A stretch of DNA of 64,000 nt from Armigeres subalbatus (lineage: Eukaryota; Arthropoda; Insecta; Diptera; Culicidae). Positions 21,139 through 33,085 of this stretch are shown piece by piece. The notes under the pieces are model-generated. The model did not search any database and had not been told where the DNA came from. It saw only the letters and a list, made by a program, of their open reading frames with translations. The stretch is taken from positions 28,783,242 to 28,847,241 of the forward strand of contig NC_085141.1 in NCBI RefSeq assembly GCF_024139115.2, given 5' to 3'. Within the stretch, counting starts at the first letter, position 1. Every line of letters starts with the position of its first letter. The translations under genes and the position numbers were made by a program.

Positions 21139-22001
21139 GTAAGCGAGCACATGTTTTTATTCTGTCTGGTTCTTTTTGGGTGGTTCTGAGTCTGCTTTTT
21201 ACACACGACATCGTGACAAAACGACCAAATATGAATCAATAATTGAGCTGGGTTGATGCTTGGGCTGGCCTTCGAACTCGTGAAGACTTGATGGCTGATT
21301 CATAATGAATTCTTGAAGAATGGTTTTAAGTTTAGCCAAATGAAATAGTCGATCAAACTCCAATAAAAATAGTATTGGTTTTATTAAGCATTGAATTCGA
21401 TGTCTGTCTTAGCATTCGGTTTATGAGCAATCATTGTTTTAGTTACATGTTTTGGTTTGTTAAATATTCAAACACACAAATAGACCATGCTTCCATTGGA
21501 TCGTATTGACATCGAAATGAAGAAGAAGATAGTTATCGTCATAGTCATAGTCACGTATGCGTGAGAGATAGCTCTACCATGACTAAAGTATATGGCTATA
21601 GGAAGAAATCCAGGGCAATAGAAGTAAATAACATATTATAACAATATTTCACATGATTAAAACATTTTTCACAGTGAGCTGCGAAAGAGTTATAACTTTA
21701 TATTAACTACAAACGATGGTAAATTTATCAGTGGAATATTTTCACTGCATATCATTCGCGTAACCAGCCCCAATGTCTAGATGATGTAAATATACCCTCC
21801 ATTCGTTTTCTTCGTGTGACTACTACTAATCGCGATAAAAGAAAATCAATGTTTATATGGCAAATCTAAAAACGCAGCACAATCCAAATGCTTATCTCAT
21901 TAGGAAATTGAAACTTTTGGTCTTTTTCGATGTTAGTTATTTAAGATTTTCGTAACATTTCTGTTTATAATAATAAAAACCCAAAATAATCCACCTAGCG
22001 G
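21139..22001. other. No recognisable gene
   Basis: AT-rich, intron-like or intergenic sequence. No repeat family recognised. Confidence 0.4.
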
Positions 22002-22465
22002 TGATGGTGCCTGAAGTTTGATACCCATATTGTAATGGTTTGTGACATTTCCAAAATGGCCGATTTTGATGCTTTCGGAGGCTTCCTCAAGGGCCTCGGA
22101 ACTGACCCCAAGGTGGCCAGTGTCCCCAGAACCATATCCGGATGTCATAATTCCACTTGTCTTGCGAAATGCTGAAGTATGATACCCATATTGCTATTAT
22201 GAAGCGAAAACATTGAACTGGACATTTTGGGTCCGGCTCCTAAAGAGTCACTTCAAGGAAACCTGTTGATGGCCATTTCTGGAACACGTGTCACCATGAT
22301 TTTTGGTTCTGATAAAATATATACAAATTGATATACCTATATACAAATTAACCGAAATGGTATAAAAAGGGACGAAATAAAAATCATTTTCTTGGACTTA
22401 TATCGCCAAAAAAGGAAGTTGTGGTAAAATTTTCTGCATCTGACCCAGTGAGCCACCGGAATAAC
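22002..22465. repeat. Diverged tandem repeat with a period near 160 bp
   Basis: CCTGAAGTTTGATACCCATA at about 22010 recurs as GCTGAAGTATGATACCCATA at about 22170. Related text includes GGAATAACTCCGG near 22455. Copies are old and incomplete. Confidence 0.5.
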
Positions 22466-22498
22466 TCCGGATAGGAGGACCACATCACAAGTCCCAAT

Positions 22499-22794
22499 CT
22501 TCTTCTTCTTCTTATTGGCATTACATCCCCACACTGGGACAGAGCCGCCTCGTAGCTTAGTGTTCATTAAGCACTTCCACTGTTATTAACTGCGAGGTTT
22601 CTAAGCCAGGTTACCATTTTTGCTTTCGTATATCATGAGGCTAACATGATGATACTTTTATGCCCAGGGAAGTCGAGACAATTTCCAATACGACAATTGC
22701 CTAGACCGGCACGCGGCACCGGGAATCGAACCCAGCCACCCTCAGCATGGTCTTGCTTTGTAGCCGCGCGTCTTACCGCACGGCTAAGGAGGGC
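22499..22794 (-). mobile_element. Feilai-type tRNA-derived SINE, full length
   Basis: Minus strand: a tRNA-like head with A-box-like TTAGCCGTGCGG and B box GGTTCGATTCC, an unrelated body, and a GAA-repeat tail at the left end. A 14-bp target duplication TCACAAGTCCCAAT flanks it (22485-22498 and 22795-22808). The family name rests on resemblance to the Aedes Feilai SINE. Confidence 0.88.
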
Positions 22795-22808
22795 TCACAA
22801 GTCCCAAT

Positions 22809-23573
22809 ATGTATTCTGAATTCTGGGATCCGTACGAGATCCGTGAAATGACTAAATGGCAGCAATTTGATTTTTTTCCTTCACTCAGGCCGATACGGGT
22901 TAAAATAAGCGTAACTCTGAGCATGAGCATTATGACCGCACAATTCGTAGTTGCTACTCCGTGATTGACTGAACTTGCGAAATTGTACAGAGAACACAAT
23001 GAATAGGGCTTGGGATTAGCTACCCATTCTCAATGTACACGTTTCGGGAGTTCAAATATTTAAAGCGCCTTTATTGCGCCCGTCACGTCCTCACGGCCAT
23101 ACAGGAATGGAAGGATTGTTAGTCCGATTCTCGTTGCTACTAGAGACCGAGTATACCTCTGCATCTCCACGATTGTCTTGGGATAGGATATCGTTTTAGT
23201 AACAAAGGATAATTTATTTGGATTCACTTTGGTAAGCGATGCGATCTATGGGATGGGAAATAACGCTAATACGAGTCAAAAGTTAAAACATGCACGCCCG
23301 GTGCCATATGAAAACTGAGAAGATTAGCGTTTTGGACGACCGCACGGAAGCGCAGCACTCTGTACTCACTTGCGCAATGGCTACAGCAAACTATTGAAGA
23401 ACGCGCTTTTTTCGACCGCGCACGAAATGCGCATGAGCCACCGAACACAAGATAGATATTTTATTTCTTTCCCGACGACTAAAACACGCACTGCACTTGT
23501 TCGATGGCTACTCTTATTACCGGCCGCGCAATGCAGAACACAATATTTCGACAGATCGCGCGATCGTTCTGCT
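22809..23573. other. No recognisable gene
   Basis: Includes a moderately GC-rich stretch (23270-23573) directly before the 23-bp array. No motif is supportable. Confidence 0.4.
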
Positions 23574-26500
23574 GTCCTCTTGAAAGGAGGCTTCCGGGCC
23601 TCTTGAAAAGAGGCTTCCGGGCCTCTTGAAAGAAGGCTTCCGGGCCTCTTGAAAGAAGGCTTCCGGGCCTCTTGAAAGGAGGCTTCCGGGCCTCTTGAAA
23701 GGAGGTTTCCGGTGCTCTTGAAAGGAGGCTTCCGGGCTTTTGAAAGGAGGCTTCCGGTCCTCTTGAAAGGAGGCTTCCGGTGCTCTTGAAAGGAGGCTTC
23801 TGAGCTTTTTCAAAGAAGTCTTCCGAGCCGCTTGAAAGGAGGCTTCCAAGCCTCTTGAAAGAGGAGGCTTACAAGCCTTTTGATAGGAGACTTCCGAGCC
23901 TCTTGAAAGGAGGCTTCTGTGTCTCTTGAAAGGAGGCTTCCGGGCCTCTTGAAAGGAGGCTTCCGGGCCTCTTTAAAGGAGGCTTCCGGGCCTCTTGAAA
24001 GGAAGCTTCCGGGCCTCTTGAAAGGAGGTTTCCGGGCCACTTGAAAGGAGGCTTCCGGTCCTCTTGAAAGGAGGCTTCTGGGCCACTTAAAAGGAGTCTT
24101 CCCAGCCTCTTGAAGGAGACTTCCGGGCCTCTTGAAAGGAGGCTTCCAGGCCTTTTGAAAGGAGGCTTTCGGGCCTCTTGGAAGGAGGCTTCCGGGTCAC
24201 TTGAAAGGAGGCTTCCGGGCCACTTGAAAGGAGGCTACCGTGCCTCTTGAAAGGAGGCTTCCGAGCTTCTTGAAAGGAGGCTTCCAGGCCTCTTGAAACT
24301 GAAGGCTTCCAAGCCTCTTGATAGGAGGCTTTCGAGCCTCTTGATAGGAGGATCCGTGTCTCTTCATAGAAGGCTCCTTGGCCTCTTGAAAGGAGCCTTC
24401 CGGGCCTCTTAAAACGAAGATTCCGGGCCTCTTGGAAGGAGGCTTCCAAAACTCTTGAAAGGAGGGTTCCGAGCCTCGTGAAAGGAGGCTTCCTAACTTC
24501 TTCATAGAAGACTTGTGGGACTTTCGAAATGAGGCTTCCGAGCCTTTTGGAAGAAGGCCTTCCGATCCTCTTGAAAGGAGGCTTCCGGACCACTTGAAAG
24601 GAGGCTTCCGGGCCGGGTGTTTTTGAAAGGAGGCTTCCGGTTCTTTTGAAAGGCGGCTTCCGAGCCTCTTGATCGGAGGTTTCCGGGCCACTTGGAGGCT
24701 TCCTGTTCTTTTGAAAGGAGGCTTCCGAGCCTCTTAAAAGGAGACTTCCGGGCCTCTTGAAAGGAAGCTTCCGGGCCTCTTGAAAGTAGGTTTCCGGGCC
24801 ACTTGAAAGGAGGCTTCCGGTCCTCTTGAAAGGAGGCTTCCGGGCCACTTAAAAGGAGTCTTCCCAGCCTCTTGAAGGAGACTTCCGGGCCTCTTGAAAG
24901 GAGGCTTCCAGGCCTTTTGAAAGGAGGCTTTCGGGCCTCTTGGAAGGAGGCTTCCGGGTCACTTGAAAGGAGGCTTCCGGGCCACTTGAAAGGAGGCTAC
25001 CGTGCTTCTTGAAAGGAGGCTTCCGAGCTTCTTGAAAGGAGGCTTCCAGGCCTCTTGAAACTGAAGGCTTCCAAGCCTCTTGATAGAAGGCTTTCGAGCC
25101 TCTTGTTAGGAGGATCCGTGTCTCTTTATAGAAGGCTCCTTGGCCTCTTGAAAGGAGCCTTCCGGGCCTCTTAAAACGAAGATTCCGGGCCTTTTGGAAG
25201 GAGGCGTCCAAAACTCTTGAAAGGAGGGTTCCAAGCCTCGTGAGAGGAGGCTTCCTAACTTCTTCATAGAAGACTTGTGGGACTTTCGAAATGAGGCTTC
25301 CGAGCCTTTTGGAAGAAGGCCTTCCGATCCTCTTGAAAGGAGGCTTCCGGACCACTTGAAAGGAGGCTTCCGGGCCGGGTGTTTTGAAAGGAGGCTTCCG
25401 GTTCTTTTGAAAGGCGGCTTCCGAGCCTCTTAAAAGGAGACTTCCGGGCCATTTGGAAGGAGGCTCTTAAGCCTCTTGAAAGAAGACTTCCGAGCCACTT
25501 GAAAGGAGGCTTCCTGGACCCTTGAAAGGAGGCTTCCGGGCCACTTGAAAGGAGGCTTTCGGGCCTCGTGAAAGGCGGCTTTCGGGATTTTTGAAAGGAG
25601 GCTTCCGGGCCTCTTGAAAGAAGACTTCCGGGCCTCTTGAAAGAAGGCTTCCAGTCCTCTTGAAAGGAGGCTTTCGAGCCTCTTGAAAGGAGGCTTCCGG
25701 GCCTCTTGGAAGGAGGCTTCCAAGACTCGTGAAAAGAGGCTTCCGAGACTACTGAAAGAAGGCTGCCGAGCTTTTTAAAAGGATGATTCTGAGCCTCTTG
25801 AAAGAGGAGGTTTCCAAGCCTCTTGAAAGAGGAAGCTTCCAGGTTTCTTGAAACGAGACTTCCGGGCTTCTTGAAAGGAGGCTTCCGAGCCGCTTGAAAG
25901 GAGGCTTCCGAGCCTCTTGAAATGAGGCTTCCGGTCTTCTTGAGAAAAGGCTTCGGAGCTGCTTGAAAGGAGGCTTCCGGGCCTCTTGAAATGAGAATTC
26001 CGAACCTTTTAAAAGGAAGCTTCCGGTCATCTTGAAAGGAGGCTTCCGGTCCTCTTGAAAGGAGGCTTCCTAGCCATATGAAAGGAGGCTGCCGGGCCGC
26101 TTAAAAGGAGGCTTCCGAGCCTCTTGAAAGGAGGCTTCCGGGCCTCTTGAAAGAAGACTTCCGGTCCTCTTGAAAGGATGCTTCCAGTCCTCTTGAAGAA
26201 GACTTCCGGGCCTCTTGAAAGGAGGCTTCCGGGCCTATTGAAAGGAGGCTTCCGGGCCTCTTGGAAGGAGGCTTCCCGGCCTCTTGGAAGGAGGCTTCCA
26301 AGACTCGTGAAAAGAGGCTTCCAAGACTCGTGAAAAGAGGCTTCCAAGACTCGTGAAAAGAGGCTTCCGAGCCTTTTGAAAGAATGCTGCCGAGCCTCTT
26401 GAAAGGAGGCTTTCGAGACTCTTGAAAGGAGGCTTCTTGTCCTCCTGAAAGGAGGCTTCCGGTTTTGTTGAAATAAGGCTTCCGGACTTCTTAAAAGTAG

Positions 26501-26720
26501 AGGCTTCCGGGCCTCTTGAAACGAGGCTTCCGGGCTTCTTGAAAGGAGGCTTCCAGGCCTTTTGAAAGGAGGTTTCCGGTCCTCTTGAAAGGAGGCTTCC
26601 AAGCCTCCTAAAAGGAGTATTCCGAGCTGCTGGAAAAGAGGCTTCCGGGCTTCTGGAAAGGATGCTTCTGAGTCTCTTGAAAGAGGAAGCTTCCAGGCCT
26701 CTTGAAAGGAGGCTTCTGGG
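23574..26720 (+). repeat. 23-bp tandem array, left part
   Basis: About 137 units. Each unit is an arm GAGGCT, a 4-nt spacer TCCG, a second arm (here mostly GGCCTC) and a 7-nt spacer TTGAAAG. The two arms are complementary (with a T-G pair in this array), so each unit can fold and neighbouring units can pair. On the minus strand no frame of the unit contains a stop, and 23 is not a multiple of three. Readings therefore cycle through all three frames and give a 23-residue periodic text (type EASFQEARKPPFKR). The long minus-strand frames at 24087-24848, 26027-26602 and elsewhere are such by-products. Confidence 0.95.
24081..25430 (+). repeat. Segmental tandem duplication inside the 23-bp array
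   Basis: About 590 bp starting at 24081 reappear from 24843 (offset about 762 bp). Rare unit variants are shared in the same order, for example TAAAAGGAGTCTTCCCAGCC, CTTGTGGGACTTTCG and GGCCGGGTGTTTT. Sharing of rare variants shows a block duplication rather than unit-by-unit slippage. Confidence 0.85.
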
Positions 26721-27099
26721 TAGAGGTGTGCGCCGCCGCCGCCGACAGTTTTTGGAACGCCGCCGCCGTTGACATTTTTGCATCGGCGCGCCGCCGTTTA
26801 AAAATTGTCACGCCGATACAAATTTGAAGATGTCCGCAGAATTTTGGAAGTGGAAGTGGAAATTCTGAACATTCAATGGAATTCCTGTATAATTTCCCAT
26901 CACGTTGAAACACCAGAATTTTTTTCGTGAAGATACCAATGATTTCCATGTAAATTCCATACAATTTCTAGTTGAAATTTTGAAAATCTCTCCGTAAAAA
27001 CTAAGAAAAACTTTGTGTGTAAATTGCGAAGGATTTCCCTTTGAAATCCAAAGAATTTACCATTGAAATTAATTTTTGAATGGAAAAGAGGCGTTCAGC

Positions 27100-29660
27100 A
27101 GAAATATGTTCAGCAGTTCATATGGCCGGAGATCACAAGGCTGAAAGTTGTTTCGCCGAATATGTCGTTTAACCGAAAAGACTATTTGGTAGAAGCCTAC
27201 CCGAGCAAAGATTGAGAGCAAATCGATAACTTGTTTCAATGTTGTGAAATAATCGATTATTATTACTTAACTTGATATCTTTTTGATCGTTTGAACGGTT
27301 AAGTAACAAAACGTATAGCAGAAAAGTCTTACTGTGACATCAAATCGAAAGCTATTCCTGTTGTCATTGAGAGCAAATCGAAAACTTATTTTGATATTGG
27401 TTTCCGATAACGATAATCATATCAATCAATTTAGTAATCTACAGCAAAATTAGATCAAAATATGTAATCAATCATGATTATTCATATTTGAAAACAAATT
27501 ATGAATCAATTTTAAGTCAAAATCAAAATATGTTTTATATTAACGCATTTGCCCAAAAGTACACGCGGCGCTCCCCAAAGGAAACGACGCACCGCGCTTT
27601 TTGCTGCCCGTATACTCGATTCTTATGGGGAGATAACATTGCGGCGTTTCCTAGGGCGCGGTTGTTCCTTCCGAATGGGAAACGCCGCGTGGAATCTTGT
27701 GCAAATGCGCTTTTGGAAACATTACAACAGCAACGCGGTGTATCGTATTGACAGCACCCTACAATATATGCACTCATTACGTTTTCAGACTTTGCTAGGG
27801 TATCTAGCCCAAAGTTATTTGGCCGAGAATGTCATTTGGTCGGATAGTTTCTTTGGCTGAAAAAAAAACGGTTAGCTGAATAGCTTAATTGGCCGAAATA
27901 GTCATTTGGTCGAAAGGGCTATTTGACCGAAATGGACATTCGATCGAAAGTTCGGCTGAATCGGTCATTTTGGATATTTTCAACACAATAACGGGAGAAT
28001 CTTTTGAATTTCGCCAGAAAATCTTCAAGTTTTTCAAGAATATTCATTTGGAAATTATTTTCAGAGTTTTCACGGGAAGTTGTTCAAAATTTCTTTAGGA
28101 AAATATTCAGAATATTCACGGAAAGTTCCTATTGAGTTCTGTTGAGAATTTTTCGAAATTTACACTTCCTCAATCTAGATCATTTAAGATGGTTAGATTT
28201 TTTATTTTTTATTAGATTTTTTTTTTCGCAAGAGAAGTTCATCACTAGACGGCTAGATTGGCATAGCCAACTTTAAAACAGATTTTCTTTGCAATATCCG
28301 CGGGAGACTGTGGAATTTTCACGAGAAAAACTCCGCCATTTCCACGGCAAATTCTTCAAAGTTTCTGCAGAAGATGGTTCAAAATGTAGATTTCAATGAA
28401 AAATTCTTTGGTTTTCAACGGAAAATTGCTCGGAATTTTTAAGGAATGTTTTTGGATTACTTCAAAAAATTCTTTCTATTTTCAATAAGAAATTCTTGGG
28501 AAATTCCATTGACGGAAAGCGACAGACGGGTAATTTGGCCGAGAAAGCCGTTTGTCCTAACAGGTCGTCTGGCCGAAAAGATCGTTGGGCGAAAATGCTG
28601 TTCAGCCGAAAATGTCATTTGACCATTGAACCATTAAGTCGATACTGGCCTTTAGGCCAAAAGTAATCTAGCCAAGTACCATTAGCAGAACTAAGCGTTT
28701 AACGGTAACTGTTATCTGGTCAAAACAGGTTTGACAGAAAATGTAGTTTAGTCGTAAGCGACGTATAGGAACATTTGGGCGGATTTTGACCGTAACAGTT
28801 TGTCCTAATAGGCTGAAAAAGTCATTTGACTGAATACCCAACAAACAATTAGGGCTGAATAAGCTAGTTTTTTTTATTGTAGAAGACTCTTTTTGGTTGA
28901 ATAAGCGCTCTATCAGCTCACAATGTTTATTACAAAAAATGCCGGTTGATTGTCATTTGGGGAAAAGAGCCATTTGGCCCAAAAATGTCCTGTCTGCAAA
29001 ACAACCTTCTTTTTTTTAAGCTTTATTAATGTGTTAAAACAACCTTCTTTAAAAAGTGTCGTTTGACGGAATTGAAAAAAAAAACGTTCGGCCGAATAGG
29101 TCATTTGACAGAAAATGCCATTTGGCCGGAAGGGTATTTTGCAGAAAGGATATTTTCGTGTCAAATGACCATTCCTACCAAACGGCATTTTCGGTCTAAT
29201 GATTTATTCGGTTAAATGATTTTTTCGGCCTAATTACCAGTTCGGCCGAATGTTCCTTTTGGCTGTATGTCGCTTTCGGCCAAGCTACATTTTTTGTCAA
29301 ACCATTTTCGACCTGATAATAGTTTCGGATAAAGGTTCAATTCAGCTTAATGGTATTTGATTAGATGACTTTTGGTTTAAAGACCAGTATCGACTTAAAA
29401 AGTAGAGAGGTTACAAAATTTCGTTCAACGGTCGTTTGACAAACAGGCCTTTTCACCGTAAATGTCATTTAGCCAAACAAATGGACATTTTCGAGTCAAT
29501 TACCCGTTCAATAATTGACATTTGGCCGTATGACCTGTTGGGCCAAACGACACTTTCAGCCAAATGACTTATTCTGTCAAACGACCATTTAGATCAAACG
29601 GCATTTTCGGGCTGATTAGCTATTCTGCCAAACGACCTGTATCAGTTCGGCCGCTTGGCG
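27100..29660. repeat. Degenerate GGCCGAAA repeats with an orientation switch
   Basis: Irregular units of about 20-22 bp. Left of about 29165 they mostly read as TCATTTGGCCGAAA types; right of it they mostly read as the complement, TTTCGGCCAAATGA. Parts around 28000-28500 are non-repetitive. The same motif fills parts of 44870-46860. Confidence 0.75.
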
Positions 29661-30511
29661 CTTTTGGCCAACTGAATTTCCCAAGAATTTCTTATGGACA
29701 ATACACTAGTCGTTCGATAACTGCAACATGTTTTCGTTTCAGTTAGCGAATGCAGTTCTAAACATTCTAAACGCCCAACTATTGTCACGTCCGACAACGG
29801 CAGATGCAATAGAAGTGCATTTGATCGTTTCAAAGTTTAGTGGTCCGATAACTACAAAACTGATGTAACTATTGAATAGCAGTTAGAAAGCATTGGAGTT
29901 AAATAAGTTTCAGTTGTCATACATCTATTGTACAAAGAATTTCCAAAAATCCCTAAAAAATCCGAACAAATTTCCGTTGAAATGCAAAGATTTTTCATAT
30001 TAAAATCTACATTTTGAACAATCCTCCGCGGAAATTCTAATAAAGTTCTTGTCAAATTCCGGAGACTTTCTCGTGAAAATTCCAGAGAAATTTCTTTGAA
30101 AACTCCTTAGAGTGTCCAGCAGAAATTATTAAGAATTTACTGTTTTAACGTTAGCCATTCCAAACTAGCAGCGTTAATTATTTTAGTCTGAGAAAGCCAA
30201 CGTTAAAACACTCATTCTATGAGTCGCATTTTCCTACAATTATGAAGTAAATTTCGAAGAATACTCAACAGAAACTCGACAAGAACTTTCCGTGTATATT
30301 CCGAGGATTTTCCTGTAGAAATTTAGAACAATTTCTCGTGAAAATTCTGACGAGTTTCTCATGACGAATTTTCTGCTGAAAGCTTCTCTTGGTAATTCCA
30401 TAGATTCGTCTAAACTTCAGAGTAGTTCCCGAGGAAAATCCGAAAATAATTACAATTAACTGCATATTATTCGGCAACTCGAAAACCTTTTTTTTTGTTG
30501 TATATCTTGGC

Positions 30512-31216
30512 TGTGCATATGCACTAGACTGGCCCAGGAAACAACGGGGCACCCCCCAGAATTGTGGCTTTGGGTGAGAAAATCAATCTCTGAAAATTTC
30601 AGCTCAATCGCTTGTTGCATAAGCTGGCGCATTTGATTTGAAGTTTGTATGGTGATTCCAGCCAAAATGTATAGGAAAATACACTTCCGTCACTCATTCG
30701 ATCTGGAAATTGGTTCTGATTGCTCGATTGACCTCAGAATTGCAAAAACGGCAGTTGGTATGCTACAGAACAATTTCACAGAACATTGTATGATGATTAA
30801 ATGAACTTTTATATAGGTTTCGGCTGATGCGATTCGATCAAAAAACCCAAAAATACACAAATCAGCTCCTAATAAACCAGCCGAAAATTATATAAAAGTT
30901 CATTTAATCATCATGGATGTTCTGTGAAATTGTTCTGTAGCATACCAACTGCCGTTTTTGCAATTCTGAGGTCAAGCGAGCAATCAGAACCAATTTCCAG
31001 ATCGAATGAGTGACGGAGGTGTATTTTCCTATACATTTTGGCTGAAATCCCCATACAAACTTCAAATCAAATGCGCCAGCTTATGCAACAAGCGATTGAG
31101 CTGAAATTTTCAGAGATTGATTTTCTCACCCAAAGACACAATTCTGGGGGGTGCCCCGTGGAATTCGACAACATTTTTTTCTCCCCATAGTAATCTGGGC
31201 CAGTCTAATATGCACA
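30512..31216. mobile_element. Foldback element with long inverted arms
   Basis: Arms of about 283 bp (30544-30826 and 30877-31159) are inverted copies with roughly ten differences, around a 50-bp loop. Outer ends TGTGCATAT...GACTGGCCCAG (30512-30537) and CTGGGCCAGTC...ATATGCACA (31195-31216) are also inverted. No coding frame. Transcripts across it would form a long hairpin. Confidence 0.9.
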
Positions 31217-31266
31217 GCATATGTTTCGAAATGGACAAATTGATATGAAATTTGCGAAAAAGAATC

Positions 31267-31350
31267 CACGTGTCTTGGAGGGACTGGAACTCTCAACCTC
31301 CTACTCTCTAGATAGGCGTGATAACCCCTACACAACAAGACCACTTAAAG
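31267..31350 (-). mobile_element. tRNA-like SINE head
   Basis: The minus strand reads TTGTGTAGGGGTTATCACG (A-box region) and GAGAGTTCCAGTCCC (B-box region, one mismatch to consensus) at tRNA spacing. No flanking duplication identified. It is not a functional tRNA: no clean cloverleaf and a damaged B box. Confidence 0.55.
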
Positions 31351-31655
31351 GTCACGTTTGCGGAAAAGCCATCAGAATCCAACATCAGAGTACCAACCTC
31401 CATCGCGGTTAGCTCTTTTTTGCAAATTGAATATCTTTCGGATGCTTGATTTGTCCTAAATAATTTCCAAATGAATATTTAGGAAAAAGGCAAAAAAAAA
31501 TTAAGGTACGTGATAAAAAAATCGCCACGCCGATTCACGCCGCCGCCGCCGCCGGCTAAAATGGCTATCGGCGTGACGCCGAAAACGCCGCCGCCGCTGA
31601 CCAAAATTCTGACAAACGCCGCCGCCGATGAATATTGGACCGGCGCACACCTCTA

Positions 31656-33085
31656 CTTCTGGGCCTCTTGAAACGAGACTTCCGGGCTTCTTGAAAGGAG
31701 GCTTCCGGTTTTGTTGAAATAAGGCTTCCGGACTTCTTAAAAGTAGAGGCTTCCGGGCCTCTTGAAACGAGGCCGCCGAAGGTTTCCGGTCCTCTTGAAA
31801 GGAGGCTTCCAAGCCTCCTAAAAGGAGTATTCCGAGCTGCTGGAAAAGAGGCTTCCGGGCTTCTGGTCCCTTGGAAGAGGAAGCTTCCAGGCCTCTTGAA
31901 AGGAGGCTTCCGGGCCTCTTGAAACGAGACTTTCGGGCTTCTTGAAAGGAGGCTTCCGAGCCTCTTGAAATGAGGCTTCCGGGCTTCTTGAAAAAAGGCT
32001 TCGGAGCTGCTGGAAAGGAGGCTGCCGGGCCTTTTGAAAGGATGCTTCCAAGCCTCTTGAAAGGAGGCTTCTTGGCCTCTTGAAAGGAGGCTTCCGGTCC
32101 TGTTAAAAGAAGGCTTCCGGGCTTCTTTAAAGTAGAGGTTTCCGGGCCTCTTGAAACGAGGCTTCCGGGCTTCTTGAAAGGAGGCTTCCGGGCCTTTTGA
32201 AAGGAGGTTTCCGGGCCTCTCGAAATGAGGATTTCGAGCCTATTGGAAGGTGGCTTTCGAGCCTCTTGAAAGGAGGCTTCTGGGCTTCTTGAAAAAAGGC
32301 TTCGAAGCTGTTTGAAAGGAGGCTTCCGAGCCTCTTGAAAGATGAAGCTTCCAAGCCTCTCGAAAGAAGAGGCTTCCATGCCTCTTAATAGGAGGCTTCC
32401 GAGCTGCTGGAAAGGGGGCTTCCAGGCTTCTGGAAAGGATTCTTCTGAGTCTCTTGAAAGAGGAAGCTTCCAGGCCTCTTGAAAGGAGGCTTCCGAGCCT
32501 CTTGAAAGGAGGCTTCCGGGCCTCTTGAAACGAGACTTCCGGGCTTCTTGAAAGGAGGCTTCCGAGCCGCTTGAAAGGAGGCTTCCGAGCCTCTTGAAAT
32601 TAGGCTTCCGGGCTTCTTGAAAAAAGGCTTCGGAGCTGCTGGAAAGGAGGCTTCCGGGCTTCTGAAAAGGATGCTTCTGAGCCTCTTGAAAGAGGAGGGT
32701 TCCAAGCCTCTTGAAAGAGGAAGCTTCCAGGCCTCTTGAAAGGAGGCTTCCGGTCCTGTTGAAAGGAGGCTTCCGGGCCTCTTAAAAGGAGGCTTCCAGG
32801 CCTCTTGAAATGAGGCTTCCGGGCTTCTTGAAAGGAGGGTTCCGAGCCTCTTGAAAGGAGATTTTGGAGCCTTTTGAAAGGAGGCTTCCGTGCCTCTTGG
32901 AAGGAGGCTTCCGGGCCTTTTGATAGAAGGCTTCCAGGCCTCTTGAAAGAAGGCTTCCAGGCCTTAAGAAAGAGGGTTCCAAGCCTCTTGAAATTAAGCT
33001 TACGGGCCTTTCCAAATTAGGCTTCTGAGCCTTTTGCAAGGAGTGCCCAGGAGGCTTCCGAGTCGCTTGAAAGAAGGCTTCCGAA
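31656..33085 (+). repeat. 23-bp tandem array, right part
   Basis: About 62 units of the same 23-bp design as 23574-26720, resuming with the second CTTCTGGG. Together the two parts hold roughly 199 units. The minus-strand open frame of 292 codons (31501-32379) comes from this array and the hAT end and is not a gene. Confidence 0.93.

Larger units (their letters stand above)
26721..31655. mobile_element. hAT-like non-autonomous DNA transposon inserted in the 23-bp array
   Basis: Terminal inverted repeats TAGAGGTGTGCGCCG (left) and its complement CGGCGCACACCTCTA (right). A perfect 8-bp target duplication CTTCTGGG lies at 26713-26720 and 31656-31663. The 23-bp array continues directly on both sides. 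TIR form and 8-bp duplication fit the hAT superfamily. Subterminal regions are rich in CCG/CGG. No transposase motif is visible. The interior holds degenerate GGCCGAAA repeats, a 700-bp foldback element and a tRNA-like sequence. Confidence 0.9.

Noticed and set aside
22735..22794. tRNA genes at SINE heads (also 34640, 40117, 44251, 48290, 50681)
   Set aside because: Promoter boxes are present, but cloverleaf pairing is poor and the sequences belong to SINEs with target duplications or to their relics.
23574..26720. CRISPR array
   Set aside because: Units abut without unique spacers, and the genome is that of an insect.
31501..32379. Minus-strand open frame of 292 codons, and those at 24087-24848, 53715-54431 and 52558-53262
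   Set aside because: Same periodic by-product; the first also runs into the hAT-like terminal sequence.
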